NCBI GenBank assembly: GCA_018267825.1
Contig: JAFDXR010000011.1
Coordinates: 1-64,000, forward strand
DNA: 64,000 nucleotides
Direction of reading: 5' to 3'
Source: Bacteroidota bacterium
GTDB taxonomy: Bacteria > Bacteroidota > Bacteroidia > B-17B0 > Aurantibacillaceae
Shown here: piece after piece, positions 1-8,753 of the stretch
Position numbering within the stretch: position 1 is the stretch's first letter
Layout of the letters: the number at the start of each line of letters is the position of its first letter
Program-made: the position numbers and the translations under genes
The notes under the pieces: generated by a model
Databases searched by the model: none
The model's input: the letters and a program-made list of their open reading frames with translations, nothing else
What the model was told of the DNA's origin: nothing

Positions 1-425
1 ACGCAGACGCGCACAGATCGGCACCACTCATCATGACGAGCGAAGCAATCTCAGTCCTCTTTCTTTCTCGCAGATATGCGCAGATTTAGAACACGCAGAT
101 TCACGCAGAAGAATAACAGTCTTTCAGCGGAAATCAGCGTATTCATCGGCGGAAATCAGCGGGAACCTTGCACGCAGACACGCACAGATCGGTGCCACCC
201 ATCATGACGAGCGAAACAATCTCAGTCCTCTTTCTTTCTCGCAGATCCACGCAGATTTAGAACACGCAGATTCACGCAGAAGAATAACAGCCTTTCAGCG
301 AAAATCAGCGTATTCATCGGCAGAAATCAGCGGGAACCTTGCACGCAGACACGCGCAAATCGGCACCACTCATCATGACGAGCGAAGCAATCTCAGTCCT
401 CTTTCTCTCTCGCAGATAAACGCAG
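1..425. repeat. 171-bp tandem repeats, about 2.5 copies
   Basis: The same block starts at about 2, 172 and 343, giving a period of 171 bases with only scattered substitutions. Each unit contains several short words built on CGCAGAT and TCAGCG plus a conserved stretch around ATCATGACGAGCGAAGC. No reading frame runs through it. A diverged relative of the block lies at about 43610-43700. The left end may continue beyond the window. It looks like a non-coding interspersed Bacteroidota repeat; its function is unknown. Confidence 0.85.
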
Positions 426-452
426 CTCAAAAGCGGGATGTAAAGTCGGAGA

Positions 453-1463
453 TCAGAACGTATTTACACCGTTAACGGTTGTATACTTCATGGTGTATTT
501 CACACCGGGATTCATATACTTATAGGCGCTGTGGCTCATTAGTGCCGCTTCGTGGAAACCGCAAAGAATGAGTTTCAGTTTATTTTTATACGTATTGATA
601 TCACCAATGGCATAAATACCTTCCACGTTGGTAGAGTAATCATCGGTATTTACTTCAATGGCATTTTTATCAATATTGAGTCCCCATTTTTCGATAGGCC
701 CCAGTTTAGGACTTAATCCAAACAAAGGAATCAGGTGATCGGTTTCTATGGTTGTTGCTTCGTTGGTTTTACTGTTCACCATCGACACGCTATTCAGTTT
801 ACCATTACCACTCACGGCCGACAAATTCGTATTCAGCAATAGTTTGATTTTTCCATCTTCAGCCAGTTTCATGACTTTGTTTACACTGTCGGGGGCTCCG
901 CGGAACGATTCGCTGCGGTGAACCAGCGTTAATTCGGAGCAGATATCGCTCAGGAAAATAGTCCAGTCGAGGGCGCTGTCGCCACCGCCGGCAATTACCA
1001 TTTTCTGGTTGCGGTATTTCTCCGGATCCAGGATCATGTAATTGATTCCTTTTCCGTTTTCAAATTGCGTGAGGCCTTCCACTTCCGGTTTACGTGGTTC
1101 GAAACAACCAAGTCCACCGGCAATCACTACCACTTTCGCATGCACTTCGGTGCCCATATTGGTAGTCAGCACAAAGTCGCGTTCGCCGCGTTTATCAAGG
1201 CTTTCTACGCGTTCGCCAAACGTAAAGGTAGGCTTAAACGGTTCTGCCTGTTTCATGAGGTTATCTACCAGTTCCTGTGCCAGTACGGTTGGGTAACCCG
1301 GGATATCGTAAATAGGTTTTTTGGGATATATTTCAGAAAGCTGTCCACCCGCCTGAGGAAGGTAGTCGATCAGGTGACAACGCATTTTTAAGAGTCCGGC
1401 TTCAAAAATGGCGAACAAACCTACAGGGCCTGCGCCTATAATGGCGATATCGGTGGTAATCAT
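453..1463 (-). CDS. Ferredoxin--NADP reductase, thioredoxin-reductase-like type
   Basis: A cytoplasmic FAD/NADP flavoprotein that would pass electrons between NADPH and ferredoxin. The N-terminus has the FAD dinucleotide fold IIGAGPVG, and a second fold VIAGGGDSALDW near residue 160 binds the nicotinamide nucleotide. The CxxC redox pair of true thioredoxin reductases is absent, which places it in the YumC/FNR2 type. A longer frame starts at 1484, but a good promoter lies at 1482-1513, so the ATG at 1463 (336 residues) is preferred. It stands alone on the minus strand. Alternative: an uncharacterised paralogue of thioredoxin reductase. Confidence 0.85.
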   Translation of the reverse strand: MITTDIAIIGAGPVGLFAIFEAGLLKMRCHLIDYLPQAGGQLSEIYPKKPIYDIPGYPTVLAQELVDNLMKQAEPFKPTFTFGERVESLDKRGERDFVLTTNMGTEVHAKVVVIAGGLGCFEPRKPEVEGLTQFENGKGINYMILDPEKYRNQKMVIAGGGDSALDWTIFLSDICSELTLVHRSESFRGAPDSVNKVMKLAEDGKIKLLLNTNLSAVSGNGKLNSVSMVNSKTNEATTIETDHLIPLFGLSPKLGPIEKWGLNIDKNAIEVNTDDYSTNVEGIYAIGDINTYKNKLKLILCGFHEAALMSHSAYKYMNPGVKYTMKYTTVNGVNTF

Positions 1464-1481
1464 GTGATTGAAAAATTTTGG

Positions 1482-1513
1482 CAAAGGTACAAAAACGTTA
1501 AAACCTACCCAAA
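1482..1513 (-). promoter_or_regulatory. Bacteroidota promoter of the ferredoxin-NADP reductase gene
   Basis: Read on the minus strand, TTTG (1510-1513), 20 bases, then TACCTTTG (1482-1489). This matches the Bacteroidota primary sigma pattern TTTG-N17-21-TAnnTTTG. It lies 19 bases upstream of the ATG at 1463 and rules out the longer start at 1484. Confidence 0.65.
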
Positions 1514-1526
1514 TATGGAGGCCCGC

Positions 1527-2009
1527 TTATGCTTTTTTATGAGCCAAAACCTCCTGATATTTCTCATTCAGGTATTTCCAGGCCTCCGGGCGGTATTCGA
1601 AAAGAATTTCGCGCTGCACCGAATCATTCCTGTTCCCATATTTTCCGAGGCTGAAATTCTTCACAGAAATGAAAACACCTGAGCGGGCAAAATAATCATC
1701 AACCTGTTCTTCTGTAATGGTCTTTCGACCATGCCTATCAATACGTACCAGTGAAACCAGCGGCATACTCTCCCATGCAACCAGGGTATTTCGCATAAGC
1801 CCGCGTTCCCTGGCACCAACAGAGTCGATCGTGATCCGGTTAAAGGACTGTTTCAGCAGTATGACAAGGGTAAACGGCAGGAAATAAAAACACAAATACC
1901 ATGTTTGGAAAATAATAACCAAGGTCACAATCGCTAATAGAAATAGACCCGTCAGGGAAAAGAAAATAATATTTGGCCCGGTATTGAAATTGACTTTGCT
2001 GAAAGTCAT
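1527..2009 (-). CDS. Small membrane protein of unknown function
   Basis: 160 residues. Two hydrophobic helices close to the N-terminus (about 12-35 and 37-52) form a hairpin, followed by a soluble domain of about 105 residues rich in beta-strand patterns and charged residues. This layout is seen in small PH-like or YcxB-like membrane proteins, but no signature residues confirm that. It lies 15 bases downstream of the NifU-type gene and could share its transcript. No function can be assigned. Confidence 0.6.
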   Translation of the reverse strand: MTFSKVNFNTGPNIIFFSLTGLFLLAIVTLVIIFQTWYLCFYFLPFTLVILLKQSFNRITIDSVGARERGLMRNTLVAWESMPLVSLVRIDRHGRKTITEEQVDDYFARSGVFISVKNFSLGKYGNRNDSVQREILFEYRPEAWKYLNEKYQEVLAHKKA

Positions 2010-2024
2010 ACAGGAGGGGATGAA

Positions 2025-2264
2025 TCAACTATTGATGGCCTGAACGGCTTTGATTTCGGGAACCGCGCGCTTGATGGTTTCTTCAATGCCGGCTTTCATG
2101 GTCATGTGGCTCATGCTGCAGGTGCTGCAGGCGCCCTTTAACTGGAGCATTACGGTTTTCTCGTCGGTTACTTCCAACACTTCCACATCGCCACCATCGG
2201 CCTCCAGGTATGGGCGGATGCTTTTAAGGGCTTCTTCTACTTTATCTACCAGTTCTTTGCTCAT
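2025..2264 (-). CDS. NifU C-terminal domain protein (Fe-S scaffold)
   Basis: 79 residues made almost entirely of a NifU C-terminal (Nfu) domain. It starts with a helix and EADGGDVEVLEV, and carries the paired cysteines in GACSTCSMS near residue 46 that bind a transient Fe-S cluster. It would deliver clusters to apo-proteins in the cytoplasm, for example the Fe-S enzymes encoded nearby. The length is normal for a single-domain Nfu protein. The ATG at 2264 follows an A-rich stretch. The gene lies 57 bases downstream of icd with a hairpin between. Confidence 0.85.
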   Translation of the reverse strand: MSKELVDKVEEALKSIRPYLEADGGDVEVLEVTDEKTVMLQLKGACSTCSMSHMTMKAGIEETIKRAVPEIKAVQAINS

Positions 2265-2271
2265 GTAAAAT

Positions 2272-2306
2272 AATTCCCGGATTATCTGAATTGATAACCC
2301 GGGAAT
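2272..2306 (-). terminator. Intrinsic terminator after icd
   Basis: A long hairpin with arms AATTCCCGG-TTATC and GATAA-CCGGGAATA and a 6-base loop lies between the icd stop (2322) and the nifU-type start (2264). On the minus strand it is followed by TTATTTTAC. It probably ends most icd transcripts. Confidence 0.6.
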
Positions 2307-2321
2307 ACAAAGGTACGATTT

Positions 2322-3551
2322 TTATTTACCCAATGCTTTTTTCAGGTTTGTATCCAGGGCATCGAGGAATTCTTCGGTATACAGGTAGTGTTCACCATGG
2401 TTTACTTTGTTACCATAGGCACAAACTGCTAAATCCTTGGTCATTTTACCGCTTTCTACAGTTTCCACACACACTTTTTCGAGGGTCTGGCAGAAATTGA
2501 TCAGGTCTTTGTTTCCATCCAGTTTACCACGGAACTCCAGGCCGCGTGTCCATGCGAAGATAGATGCGATCGGGTTTGTAGAGGTTGGTTTACCGGCCTG
2601 GTGATCGCGGTAGTGACGGGTTACTGTACCATGCGCTGCTTCAGCTTCCATGATTTTTCCATCCGGAGTAACCAATACAGAGGTCATCAATCCTAATGAA
2701 CCAAAGCCCTGTGCTACGGAGTCAGACTGTACGTCGCCATCGTAGTTTTTACAAGCCCATACGAAATTACCATTCCATTTTAAAGCAGAAGCTACCATGT
2801 CGTCGATAAGACGGTGTTCGTAAACAATACCGGCTGCTTCGAATTTCGCTTTATAATCGGCTTGATAAATCTCTTCGAAAATATCTTTGAAACGACCATC
2901 GTATTTTTTGAGGATGGTGTTTTTGGTAGACAGGTATAACGGCCATTTTTTGCTCAGAGCCATGTTGAAACAGGAGTGTGCAAAACCGCGGATCGACTCT
3001 TCGGTGTTGTACATGCCCATAGCAACGCCCGGACCTTTGAATTTGAAAATTTCGTTTTCGATCACTTGTCCGTCATCTCCTACAAATTTCATGGTCAGTG
3101 TTCCTTTACCCGGAATCACAACATCTGTAGCGCGGTACTGATCACCAAACGCATGACGACCTACAATGATCGGCGCAGTCCAGTTGCTTACCAGGCGTGG
3201 TACGTTTTTGCAAACGATAGGCTCGCGGAAAACGGTTCCGTCCAGAATATTACGAATGGTTCCGTTCGGCGATTTCCACATTTGTTTCAGGTTGAATTCC
3301 TTTACACGGGCCTCGTCGGGTGTGATGGTGGCACATTTAATACCAACCTGGTATTTTTTAATGGCTTCAGCAGCGTCGATGGTCACCTGGTCATTGGTTT
3401 GATCGCGGTATTCGATACCAAGGTCATAGTATTTGATATCTACATCCAGATACGGTAATATCAGTTTGTCTTTGATAAATTTCCAGATGATGCGGGTCAT
3501 TTCATCCCCATCTAATTCAACCACCGGGTTGGCTACTTTAATTTTGCTCAT
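2322..3551 (-). CDS. icd: NADP-dependent isocitrate dehydrogenase
   Basis: Oxidative decarboxylation of isocitrate to 2-oxoglutarate in the TCA cycle, making NADPH. The 409-residue length, the start [18 protein letters not shown] and the segment [18 protein letters not shown] are those of the eukaryotic-type homodimeric NADP enzyme rather than the E. coli type. [11 protein letters not shown] and [12 protein letters not shown] supply conserved metal and coenzyme-binding segments. It is transcribed alone; a TATATTTG minus-10-like element lies about 36 bases upstream of the ATG. No anomalies seen. Confidence 0.95.
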   Translation of the reverse strand: MSKIKVANPVVELDGDEMTRIIWKFIKDKLILPYLDVDIKYYDLGIEYRDQTNDQVTIDAAEAIKKYQVGIKCATITPDEARVKEFNLKQMWKSPNGTIRNILDGTVFREPIVCKNVPRLVSNWTAPIIVGRHAFGDQYRATDVVIPGKGTLTMKFVGDDGQVIENEIFKFKGPGVAMGMYNTEESIRGFAHSCFNMALSKKWPLYLSTKNTILKKYDGRFKDIFEEIYQADYKAKFEAAGIVYEHRLIDDMVASALKWNGNFVWACKNYDGDVQSDSVAQGFGSLGLMTSVLVTPDGKIMEAEAAHGTVTRHYRDHQAGKPTSTNPIASIFAWTRGLEFRGKLDGNKDLINFCQTLEKVCVETVESGKMTKDLAVCAYGNKVNHGEHYLYTEEFLDALDTNLKKALGK

Positions 3552-3586
3552 ATGATCGTGTTTTTATTAATATTTTTTTAAGCACC

Positions 3587-3594
3587 CAAATATA
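3587..3594 (-). promoter_or_regulatory. Minus-7 element upstream of icd
   Basis: TATATTTG on the minus strand fits TAnnTTTG and lies 36 bases before the icd ATG. I could not find a convincing TTTG at the expected upstream distance, so this is a partial match. Confidence 0.4.
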
Positions 3595-3684
3595 TGTTTT
3601 TTCCCATAACAGCTGCGGAAAATTGTCGAAAAATAGCCCCTGTTGTAGATAAGTCGCCCGGTGAAAAAGTCCGGCACGGCGTAA

Positions 3685-4647
3685 TCAGGCCTTTGATGAA
3701 AGTTTCTGTGCCAACATCTCATAATACCGGGTTGCCGGACCGAGATATGCAGGGCGTTGATCATGGCTCAGTATCTCTTTAAAGGCCACTGCCGGATGTT
3801 TGGAATGATACCGGCTTCGCTCCCCGATCTGCTGCATTTCCTCAGCCGACCAATGATGACCTGACATAGCCGCTATACCCCGGATCATGTTTGCCGGCCC
3901 ATCTGCATAATTGAACCAGAGCGAGGGGCCTGATTTTTCGCGCAGTTCCAGGTACACCTGCAAATAGCGTTCGAGCACAAGGGCCGTGTATGCATCCTGA
4001 TCGAGGTGGCTGATTGCATCGGGTGTGAATCCGAACACGGCCGGCTCAATAACTCCCGGCACGGCCTGCATGCCACGGTGCTTGCGATGCGACTGCAACA
4101 CATCGTATGGATCGCGATACAGAAACACACAAGGTACATGGGGATAAAGGCGGCGAAACGTATCGTAAAAAAACACATGCCAGCTGTCGAGTTTTATAAA
4201 CAACTGATTTTCGTTACCCTTTCGCTTCTGCCCGTAGAGCCGGATGGCAGCCTGCAGAGCCTTGTCTTTCTCTGTTTCGGTTAGCGAAACCGAGCGAAGA
4301 ATCTCATCAAAAAAAGGTACTTCGGCCAGAGAAACAGAACCGGAAGGAATGGCCAGCATCTGCGACAGAAGTGTGGATCCGCACCGGGAAATATGAAATA
4401 TAAATGCTGTAGGCTCTACGGATTCGACAGCATCAGCCAGCATCTCCAGTTCACTGATAGCGCTTACACAGGCAAAAGGTTTGGAGTTAAACGGATGACT
4501 CAGGCATTTAGCCAGGGTTTCATCAAAAAAAGGATCTGTATATGGTATATCATCCGCATAGAGCCATTTGCAAAGCAACTGCTCCTGTTGCCGGATGAGA
4601 CGGGCCGGAATCCATTTCTGCATATCGGACATTTTCTGCTGCATCAA
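3685..4647 (-). CDS. Sulfotransferase-like protein
   Basis: 320 residues. The 5'-phosphosulfate-binding loop of sulfotransferases is visible as FHISRCGSTLLSQML near residue 97. Later segments such as FLYRDPYDVLQSHRKHRG match the 3'-phosphate-binding region (R and S residues) of the PAPS fold. It would transfer sulfate from PAPS to an unidentified acceptor. Its ATG overlaps the stop of the upstream hydroxylase-like gene by 4 bases, so the two are very likely translated together and act on the same substrate. Acceptor and product cannot be inferred. Confidence 0.7.
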   Translation of the reverse strand: MMQQKMSDMQKWIPARLIRQQEQLLCKWLYADDIPYTDPFFDETLAKCLSHPFNSKPFACVSAISELEMLADAVESVEPTAFIFHISRCGSTLLSQMLAIPSGSVSLAEVPFFDEILRSVSLTETEKDKALQAAIRLYGQKRKGNENQLFIKLDSWHVFFYDTFRRLYPHVPCVFLYRDPYDVLQSHRKHRGMQAVPGVIEPAVFGFTPDAISHLDQDAYTALVLERYLQVYLELREKSGPSLWFNYADGPANMIRGIAAMSGHHWSAEEMQQIGERSRYHSKHPAVAFKEILSHDQRPAYLGPATRYYEMLAQKLSSKA

Positions 4648-5345
4648 TTGCCCTGGATCTCCAGTTTCAGTTTCCGGACCAGTTCCCTGGAAGCCTCTGT
4701 ATCCATGGTTTCCAGAGCCTCAATCATTTTCAGTTTGGTGTCACGATCATAAGCCAGGTTTTGTTTTTCTTCCTCAAAATCATAACCGGCACCGGCAAAA
4801 ATCGCATCCGACCAGGCATTGCGTTTCCCGTCGATAATCAGGTGAATGCGCGGTTCGGAACCATTATTCTGAACGCTGTGCGGCAGATGAAAATTGGCAT
4901 ACCAGCATTCACCGGGCTGCATATCCATATCCACACCATCTACACGGAAAACAACCTGCGGCACTGTTTTTATGGGGATGTGTAAGCGAAAAAAACCATA
5001 CTCATAGCCCTGGTGAAGATCGCGGTGTTCTTTGATATGACTGCCGGGAGACAATGATAATAAACGAACGGCTTCGATCTCACATAAAAACCCGTCTACA
5101 ATCGATTTGAAATAAGTGCATGTTTCGAGCAGGGGTGTATTCTGAAAGCCCGTTGCTGCCGGGAGCGCATATATATCGTCGGTATTTCCCGAGGCCGAAC
5201 GCAGCGCAATACTGGTCCATTCTCCCGAATAATCGGCTGTATTGAAATGAGACTGCCAGTGCGTTTTCACACATTCATCCAGGTCAGTCAGAAGCCGGTT
5301 TACGTTATACTGAAGCGGCAGTTTCAAAAAGCGGTTTCTACTCAT
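4644..5345 (-). CDS. Aspartyl/asparaginyl beta-hydroxylase-like oxygenase
   Basis: 233 residues of the AspH/Asp_Arg_Hydrox double-stranded beta-helix family of Fe(II)/2-oxoglutarate enzymes. The iron-binding pair appears as HIKEHRDLH near residue 108 and LPHSVQNNG near residue 157, and RIHLIIDG supplies the 2-oxoglutarate arginine. It would hydroxylate an aspartate or asparagine side chain or a small acidic metabolite. It is the first gene of a two-gene operon with the sulfotransferase, suggesting hydroxylation followed by sulfation, which is inference only. Confidence 0.75.
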   Translation of the reverse strand: MSRNRFLKLPLQYNVNRLLTDLDECVKTHWQSHFNTADYSGEWTSIALRSASGNTDDIYALPAATGFQNTPLLETCTYFKSIVDGFLCEIEAVRLLSLSPGSHIKEHRDLHQGYEYGFFRLHIPIKTVPQVVFRVDGVDMDMQPGECWYANFHLPHSVQNNGSEPRIHLIIDGKRNAWSDAIFAGAGYDFEEEKQNLAYDRDTKLKMIEALETMDTEASRELVRKLKLEIQGN

Positions 5346-5434
5346 GATACGGGAGTTTAGTTAAGCCTGATGATGTAAAGATAACACAAGACCCGATATC
5401 CGGAAAGCCGAACGGTGTTTTGGATAAAATTGAT

Positions 5435-5442
5435 TATTTTTG
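5435..5442 (+). promoter_or_regulatory. Minus-7 element before the phosphatidylserine decarboxylase gene
   Basis: TATTTTTG fits TAnnTTTG. It lies inside the longest possible reading frame (GTG at 5415), which argues that translation really starts at ATG 5454 or 5460 and that the leader is very short. Confidence 0.45.
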
Positions 5443-5459
5443 CCCAAATTCTGATGATC

Positions 5460-6119
5460 ATGAAATTCCACCGCGAAGGTATTCCAACTCTCATTATAAC
5501 GTTGCTGTTTGGCGCTATTATTACATTCATTGCGCATTATTTCTTTCCCACATTTGCAATCGCACATTGGTTTGCTTACCTGCTGAGCGGCTTCCTGCTG
5601 ATTGTGGTACTCCAGTTTTTCCGCCACCCCACACGTAAACATACACTGAACGATAACGCTATTATTGCTCCGGCCGATGGAAAAGTGGTAGTGATTGAAG
5701 AAACCGAAGAAGGTGAATACTTCAAAGATAAACGCATCCAGGTTTCAATTTTTATGTCGCCGGTGAATGTTCACGTAAACCGCTACCCGATTGCCGGGGA
5801 GGTAACTTATGCGAAATACCACGCCGGTAAATTTATGGTAGCCTCTTTACCGAAGTCGAGCACTGAAAACGAACGCACCAGCATTGTGGTGAAACATAAA
5901 ACCAACGGACAATCTGTATTATTCAGACAGGTAGCCGGAGCACTGGCCCGCCGTATTGTGATGTACAGCAAAGTAGGCGATAAAGCCGTGCAGTGCGGCG
6001 AAATGGGTTTTATTAAATTCGGTTCGCGCGTGGATTTGTACCTCCCGACAAACGCCAAGATCAAGGTAAATATCGGCGAGATGGTAAAAGGTTCTCAAAC
6101 CGTTATTGCTGAATTCTGA
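5460..6119 (+). CDS. psd: Phosphatidylserine decarboxylase, short form
   Basis: Makes phosphatidylethanolamine from phosphatidylserine at the inner membrane. Residues 8-50 form two hydrophobic segments, followed by the catalytic domain with APADGKVV, FMSPVNVHVNR and the self-cleavage region near GEMGFIKFGSRVD, where the GS pair would yield the pyruvoyl group. At about 219 residues it is the short Bacteroidota/PsdII-like type. ATG 5454 and 5460 are both possible; the GTG at 5415 overlaps a promoter element. ispF follows 1 base after its stop. Confidence 0.88.
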   Translation: MKFHREGIPTLIITLLFGAIITFIAHYFFPTFAIAHWFAYLLSGFLLIVVLQFFRHPTRKHTLNDNAIIAPADGKVVVIEETEEGEYFKDKRIQVSIFMSPVNVHVNRYPIAGEVTYAKYHAGKFMVASLPKSSTENERTSIVVKHKTNGQSVLFRQVAGALARRIVMYSKVGDKAVQCGEMGFIKFGSRVDLYLPTNAKIKVNIGEMVKGSQTVIAEF

Positions 6120-6120
6120 T

Positions 6121-6603
6121 ATGGTTAATATCCGCATAGGTTTTGGATACGATGTACACCCGCTTGGCGAAGAACGTGAGTTATGGCTTGGCGGCATTAA
6201 ACTGGAATTCGACAAAGGCTGTGTAGGTCACAGTGATGCCGATGTGTTACTGCATGCCATCTGCGACGCCCTGCTGGGTGCAGCCAATCTGCGCGATATC
6301 GGTTTTCATTTCCCGAACACAAATCCCAAATACAAAGGTGCCGACAGTAAACTCCTGCTCGCTGAAGTAATGACCCTGCTCGATCAGCATGGCTATGCCG
6401 TGGGTAACGTGGATGCGACGCTAAGCCTGGAAGCCCCGAAAATAAATCCACATATTAAACACATGCAGGATGTACTTGCGCCTATCATGCACATCAGCAT
6501 CAATGATATTTCTATTAAAGCCACCACCAACGAAAAGCTTGGTTACGTAGGGCGTGGCGAGGGTGTAAACGCCTATGCTGTTGCTTTGATCTACAAAAAA
6601 TAA
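6121..6603 (+). CDS. ispF: 2-C-methyl-D-erythritol 2,4-cyclodiphosphate synthase
   Basis: MEP-pathway enzyme that cyclises CDP-methylerythritol phosphate with loss of CMP, feeding isoprenoids including the carotenoids encoded at 28-34 kb. Visible signatures are GFGYDVHPL (zinc ligands D and H), GHSDADVLLHAICDALLG, DIGFHFP and TTNEKLGYVGRGEG. The ATG at 6121 directly follows the psd stop, so the two are probably cotranscribed. 160 residues is the normal length. Confidence 0.95.
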   Translation: MVNIRIGFGYDVHPLGEERELWLGGIKLEFDKGCVGHSDADVLLHAICDALLGAANLRDIGFHFPNTNPKYKGADSKLLLAEVMTLLDQHGYAVGNVDATLSLEAPKINPHIKHMQDVLAPIMHISINDISIKATTNEKLGYVGRGEGVNAYAVALIYKK

Positions 6604-6725
6604 AAGGCCTTCCCTCTTTTGCTATTCTAATATTAGACAATACCCTGGCGTATCGTTTGTAAAATGAGGCTACACGCTTGTTTGCCTTCTTTTTTTCATT
6701 ATCTTTATTCTCCCAAATTTGTTTT

Positions 6726-7223
6726 ATGAGTAAACAGATCGAAAAACTCACCCTCCATTCTGAATTCGAAGTTTATGCTTCGGAAGCCGACCTCCTGCCC
6801 GAAGAACAGGACCTTGTGAAAAAGGCCAAGGAAGCTCTACAGGCAGCTTACGCCCCATACTCTCATTTTTTTGTAGGGGCTGCCGTATTGCTCGGAAATG
6901 GAGAAGTGATCATTGGCAATAACCAGGAAAATGCTGCTTACCCATCCGGACTTTGTGCCGAACGTGTTGCTATTTTCCATGCTGGTGCCCGGTTTCCGGG
7001 AGTTCCCGTAAAAACAATTGCCATTTCATGCAAAGCTCAAAACCAGGTCATTAATGATCCGGTGAGTCCCTGTGGAGCCTGCCGGCAGGCCATTGCCGAA
7101 TACGAAACCCGCTATGCGAGCCCTATCCGCATTATCATGTCGGGCGAGAGCGGAAAGATTTATGTGGCCAATAGCATCGAAGCCTTGCTGCCACTGATGT
7201 TTAACCGAAAATACCTCAAATAA
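6726..7223 (+). CDS. cdd: Cytidine deaminase
   Basis: Pyrimidine salvage: deaminates cytidine and deoxycytidine to uridines in the cytoplasm. The 165-residue protein has the catalytic glutamate and first zinc ligand in SGLCAERVAIFHA and the PCxxC ligands in SPCGACRQAIAEY. AAYAPYSHFFVGAA is the usual N-terminal signature. The start is the ATG at 6726; a longer in-frame ATG at 6678 would lie in AT-rich promoter sequence containing TATCTTTA (6700-6707). It is monocistronic. Confidence 0.93.
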   Translation: MSKQIEKLTLHSEFEVYASEADLLPEEQDLVKKAKEALQAAYAPYSHFFVGAAVLLGNGEVIIGNNQENAAYPSGLCAERVAIFHAGARFPGVPVKTIAISCKAQNQVINDPVSPCGACRQAIAEYETRYASPIRIIMSGESGKIYVANSIEALLPLMFNRKYLK

Positions 7224-7242
7224 TTCCCTTGTTTTAATTTGC

Positions 7243-7271
7243 TTTGGTATCCATATTTTCTGCTATTTTTG
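7243..7271 (+). promoter_or_regulatory. Promoter of pdhA
   Basis: TTTG (7243-7246), 17 bases, TATTTTTG (7264-7271): a full match to the Bacteroidota promoter pattern, 24 bases before the pdhA ATG. Confidence 0.65.
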
Positions 7272-7295
7272 TAACATTAAATAAAGTGGCTTTTT

Positions 7296-8306
7296 ATGGC
7301 TAAAACAGCAGAAAAAAAATCGAAGTTCTCCAAGGAACAATATATGAAGTGGTACGAGTCTATGCTCCTGATGCGCCGCTTCGAAGAAAAAACCGGACAG
7401 GTTTATGTTCAACAAAAAATCAAAGGCTTTTGCCACCTGTATATAGGCCAGGAAGCCATTGTAGCAGGAACTGTCAGCGCTACTAAAAAAGAAGACAAAC
7501 ACATTACTGCCTACCGCGATCACGCCCATCCTATCGGGTTGGGACTTCACCCAAAATATGTGATGGCCGAAATGTATGCCAAAATCACCGGCTGCAGCAA
7601 AGGGAAAGGCGGTTCCATGCATATTTTCAGTAAAGAACACAACTTCCTGGGAGGTCATGGTATTGTAGGCGGGCAGGTCCCTCTGGGAGCCGGCATTGCC
7701 TTTGCCGAAAAATACCTGGGTACCGACAATGTATGTGTATGTTCGATGGGCGATGGTGCTGTGCGCCAGGGTGCCCTGCACGAAGCCTTTAACATGGCCA
7801 TGACATGGAAATTACCGGTGGTATTTATCGTGGAGAATAACATGTATGCGATGGGAACTTCGGTAGAACGTACCAGTAACGTACATGACCTCTGGAAACT
7901 GGGTCTGGCTTACGACATGCCATCCAAACCGGTAGACGGACTCACCGTAGAAAGCGTTCACGAAGCCATGGAGGAAGCTGTTGCCCGTGCACGTCGCGGC
8001 GACGGACCAACTTTCCTGGAAATGAAAACATACCGTTACAAAGGCCACTCGATGAGTGATGCCCAGACTTACCGTACAAAAGAAGAAGTAAAAGAATACC
8101 AGAAACAGGATCCGATCGAAAAAGTGATTGACACGATGAAGAAAAACGGCTGGATTGATGATGCCGGTATTGAAGCTGCCGAAGCGCGTGTAAAAGCCCT
8201 GGTGGATGAGTCGGTGCAATTTGCTGAAGAAAGTCCATACCCGGATCCAAGTGAATTGTACAAGGATGTGTATGCGGATGCGGATTACCCGTATATTCTG
8301 GAGTAA
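7296..8306 (+). CDS. pdhA: Pyruvate dehydrogenase E1 component, alpha subunit
   Basis: Thiamine-diphosphate-dependent decarboxylation of pyruvate in the pyruvate dehydrogenase complex. The TPP/Mg motif begins at GDGAVRQGALHEAFNMA and ends with NNMYAMGTS; HITAYRDHAHP and the phosphorylation-loop-like YRYKGHSMSDAQTYR also match E1 alpha. 336 residues is typical. The beta subunit gene is not in this window, so it must lie elsewhere. The E2 gene follows after an inserted S23-type gene. The first residues are lysine-rich. Confidence 0.93.
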   Translation: MAKTAEKKSKFSKEQYMKWYESMLLMRRFEEKTGQVYVQQKIKGFCHLYIGQEAIVAGTVSATKKEDKHITAYRDHAHPIGLGLHPKYVMAEMYAKITGCSKGKGGSMHIFSKEHNFLGGHGIVGGQVPLGAGIAFAEKYLGTDNVCVCSMGDGAVRQGALHEAFNMAMTWKLPVVFIVENNMYAMGTSVERTSNVHDLWKLGLAYDMPSKPVDGLTVESVHEAMEEAVARARRGDGPTFLEMKTYRYKGHSMSDAQTYRTKEEVKEYQKQDPIEKVIDTMKKNGWIDDAGIEAAEARVKALVDESVQFAEESPYPDPSELYKDVYADADYPYILE

Positions 8307-8311
8307 TTTTA

Positions 8312-8329
8312 AATTCTTAGTTTTTAGTG
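8312..8329 (+). repeat. Left arm of an inverted repeat around the S23-pdhC segment
   Basis: AATTCTTAGTTTTTAGTG here matches the reverse complement of 10366-10383 at 17 of 18 bases. The pair brackets the S23-type gene and the E2 gene. Similar AT-rich spacers recur (19773-19832), so chance or a spacer habit is possible. Confidence 0.4.
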
Positions 8330-8337
8330 TTTAATTT

Positions 8338-8727
8338 TTGAAAGATCAGGAACTATATAAAGAAAGTATTATTCAACAGAAAACATTTGATTTTTCGTTG
8401 AGAATAATAGAACTCTATAAAAAACTAATCACAAAAGATAATAATCCAATTATTAAGCAACTATTAAGGAGTGGTACATCTATTGGGGCCAACGTGAATG
8501 AAGCAAGCGCCGGACAATCAAAGAGAGATTTTGTTATGAAAATGGCTATTGCATCAAAAGAAGCACGGGAAACTATGTACTGGTTAAGGCTTCTGAATGA
8601 CTCAAAATGGTACGACATTGACTTAAAGCAATACATTCATGATTCAAATGAGATCATAAAAATTCTGACCAAAATTGTAAAAACATCTCAGGAAAATTTA
8701 TTGAAAACAAAAGCAATTAAGAACTAA
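8338..8727 (+). CDS. S23-type four-helix bundle protein
   Basis: 129 residues, all-helical. It has the hallmark LLRSGTSIGANVNEASAGQ followed by FVMKMAIASKEARETMYWL, which defines the four-helix/23S rRNA intervening-sequence (IVP) family, widespread and often mobile-looking in Bacteroidota. Its biochemical role is not established. The only nearby start is the TTG at 8338; no ATG precedes the conserved core. It separates pdhA from pdhC and is visibly more A+T-rich than both, consistent with later insertion. Confidence 0.85.
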   Translation: MKDQELYKESIIQQKTFDFSLRIIELYKKLITKDNNPIIKQLLRSGTSIGANVNEASAGQSKRDFVMKMAIASKEARETMYWLRLLNDSKWYDIDLKQYIHDSNEIIKILTKIVKTSQENLLKTKAIKN

Positions 8728-8753
8728 ACACTTAACATTAACAACTGACTATA

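Noticed and set aside
2-425. Possible CRISPR array or rRNA fragment
   Set aside because: The period is 171 bases with homologous interior sequence, and no cas genes or rRNA signatures are seen.
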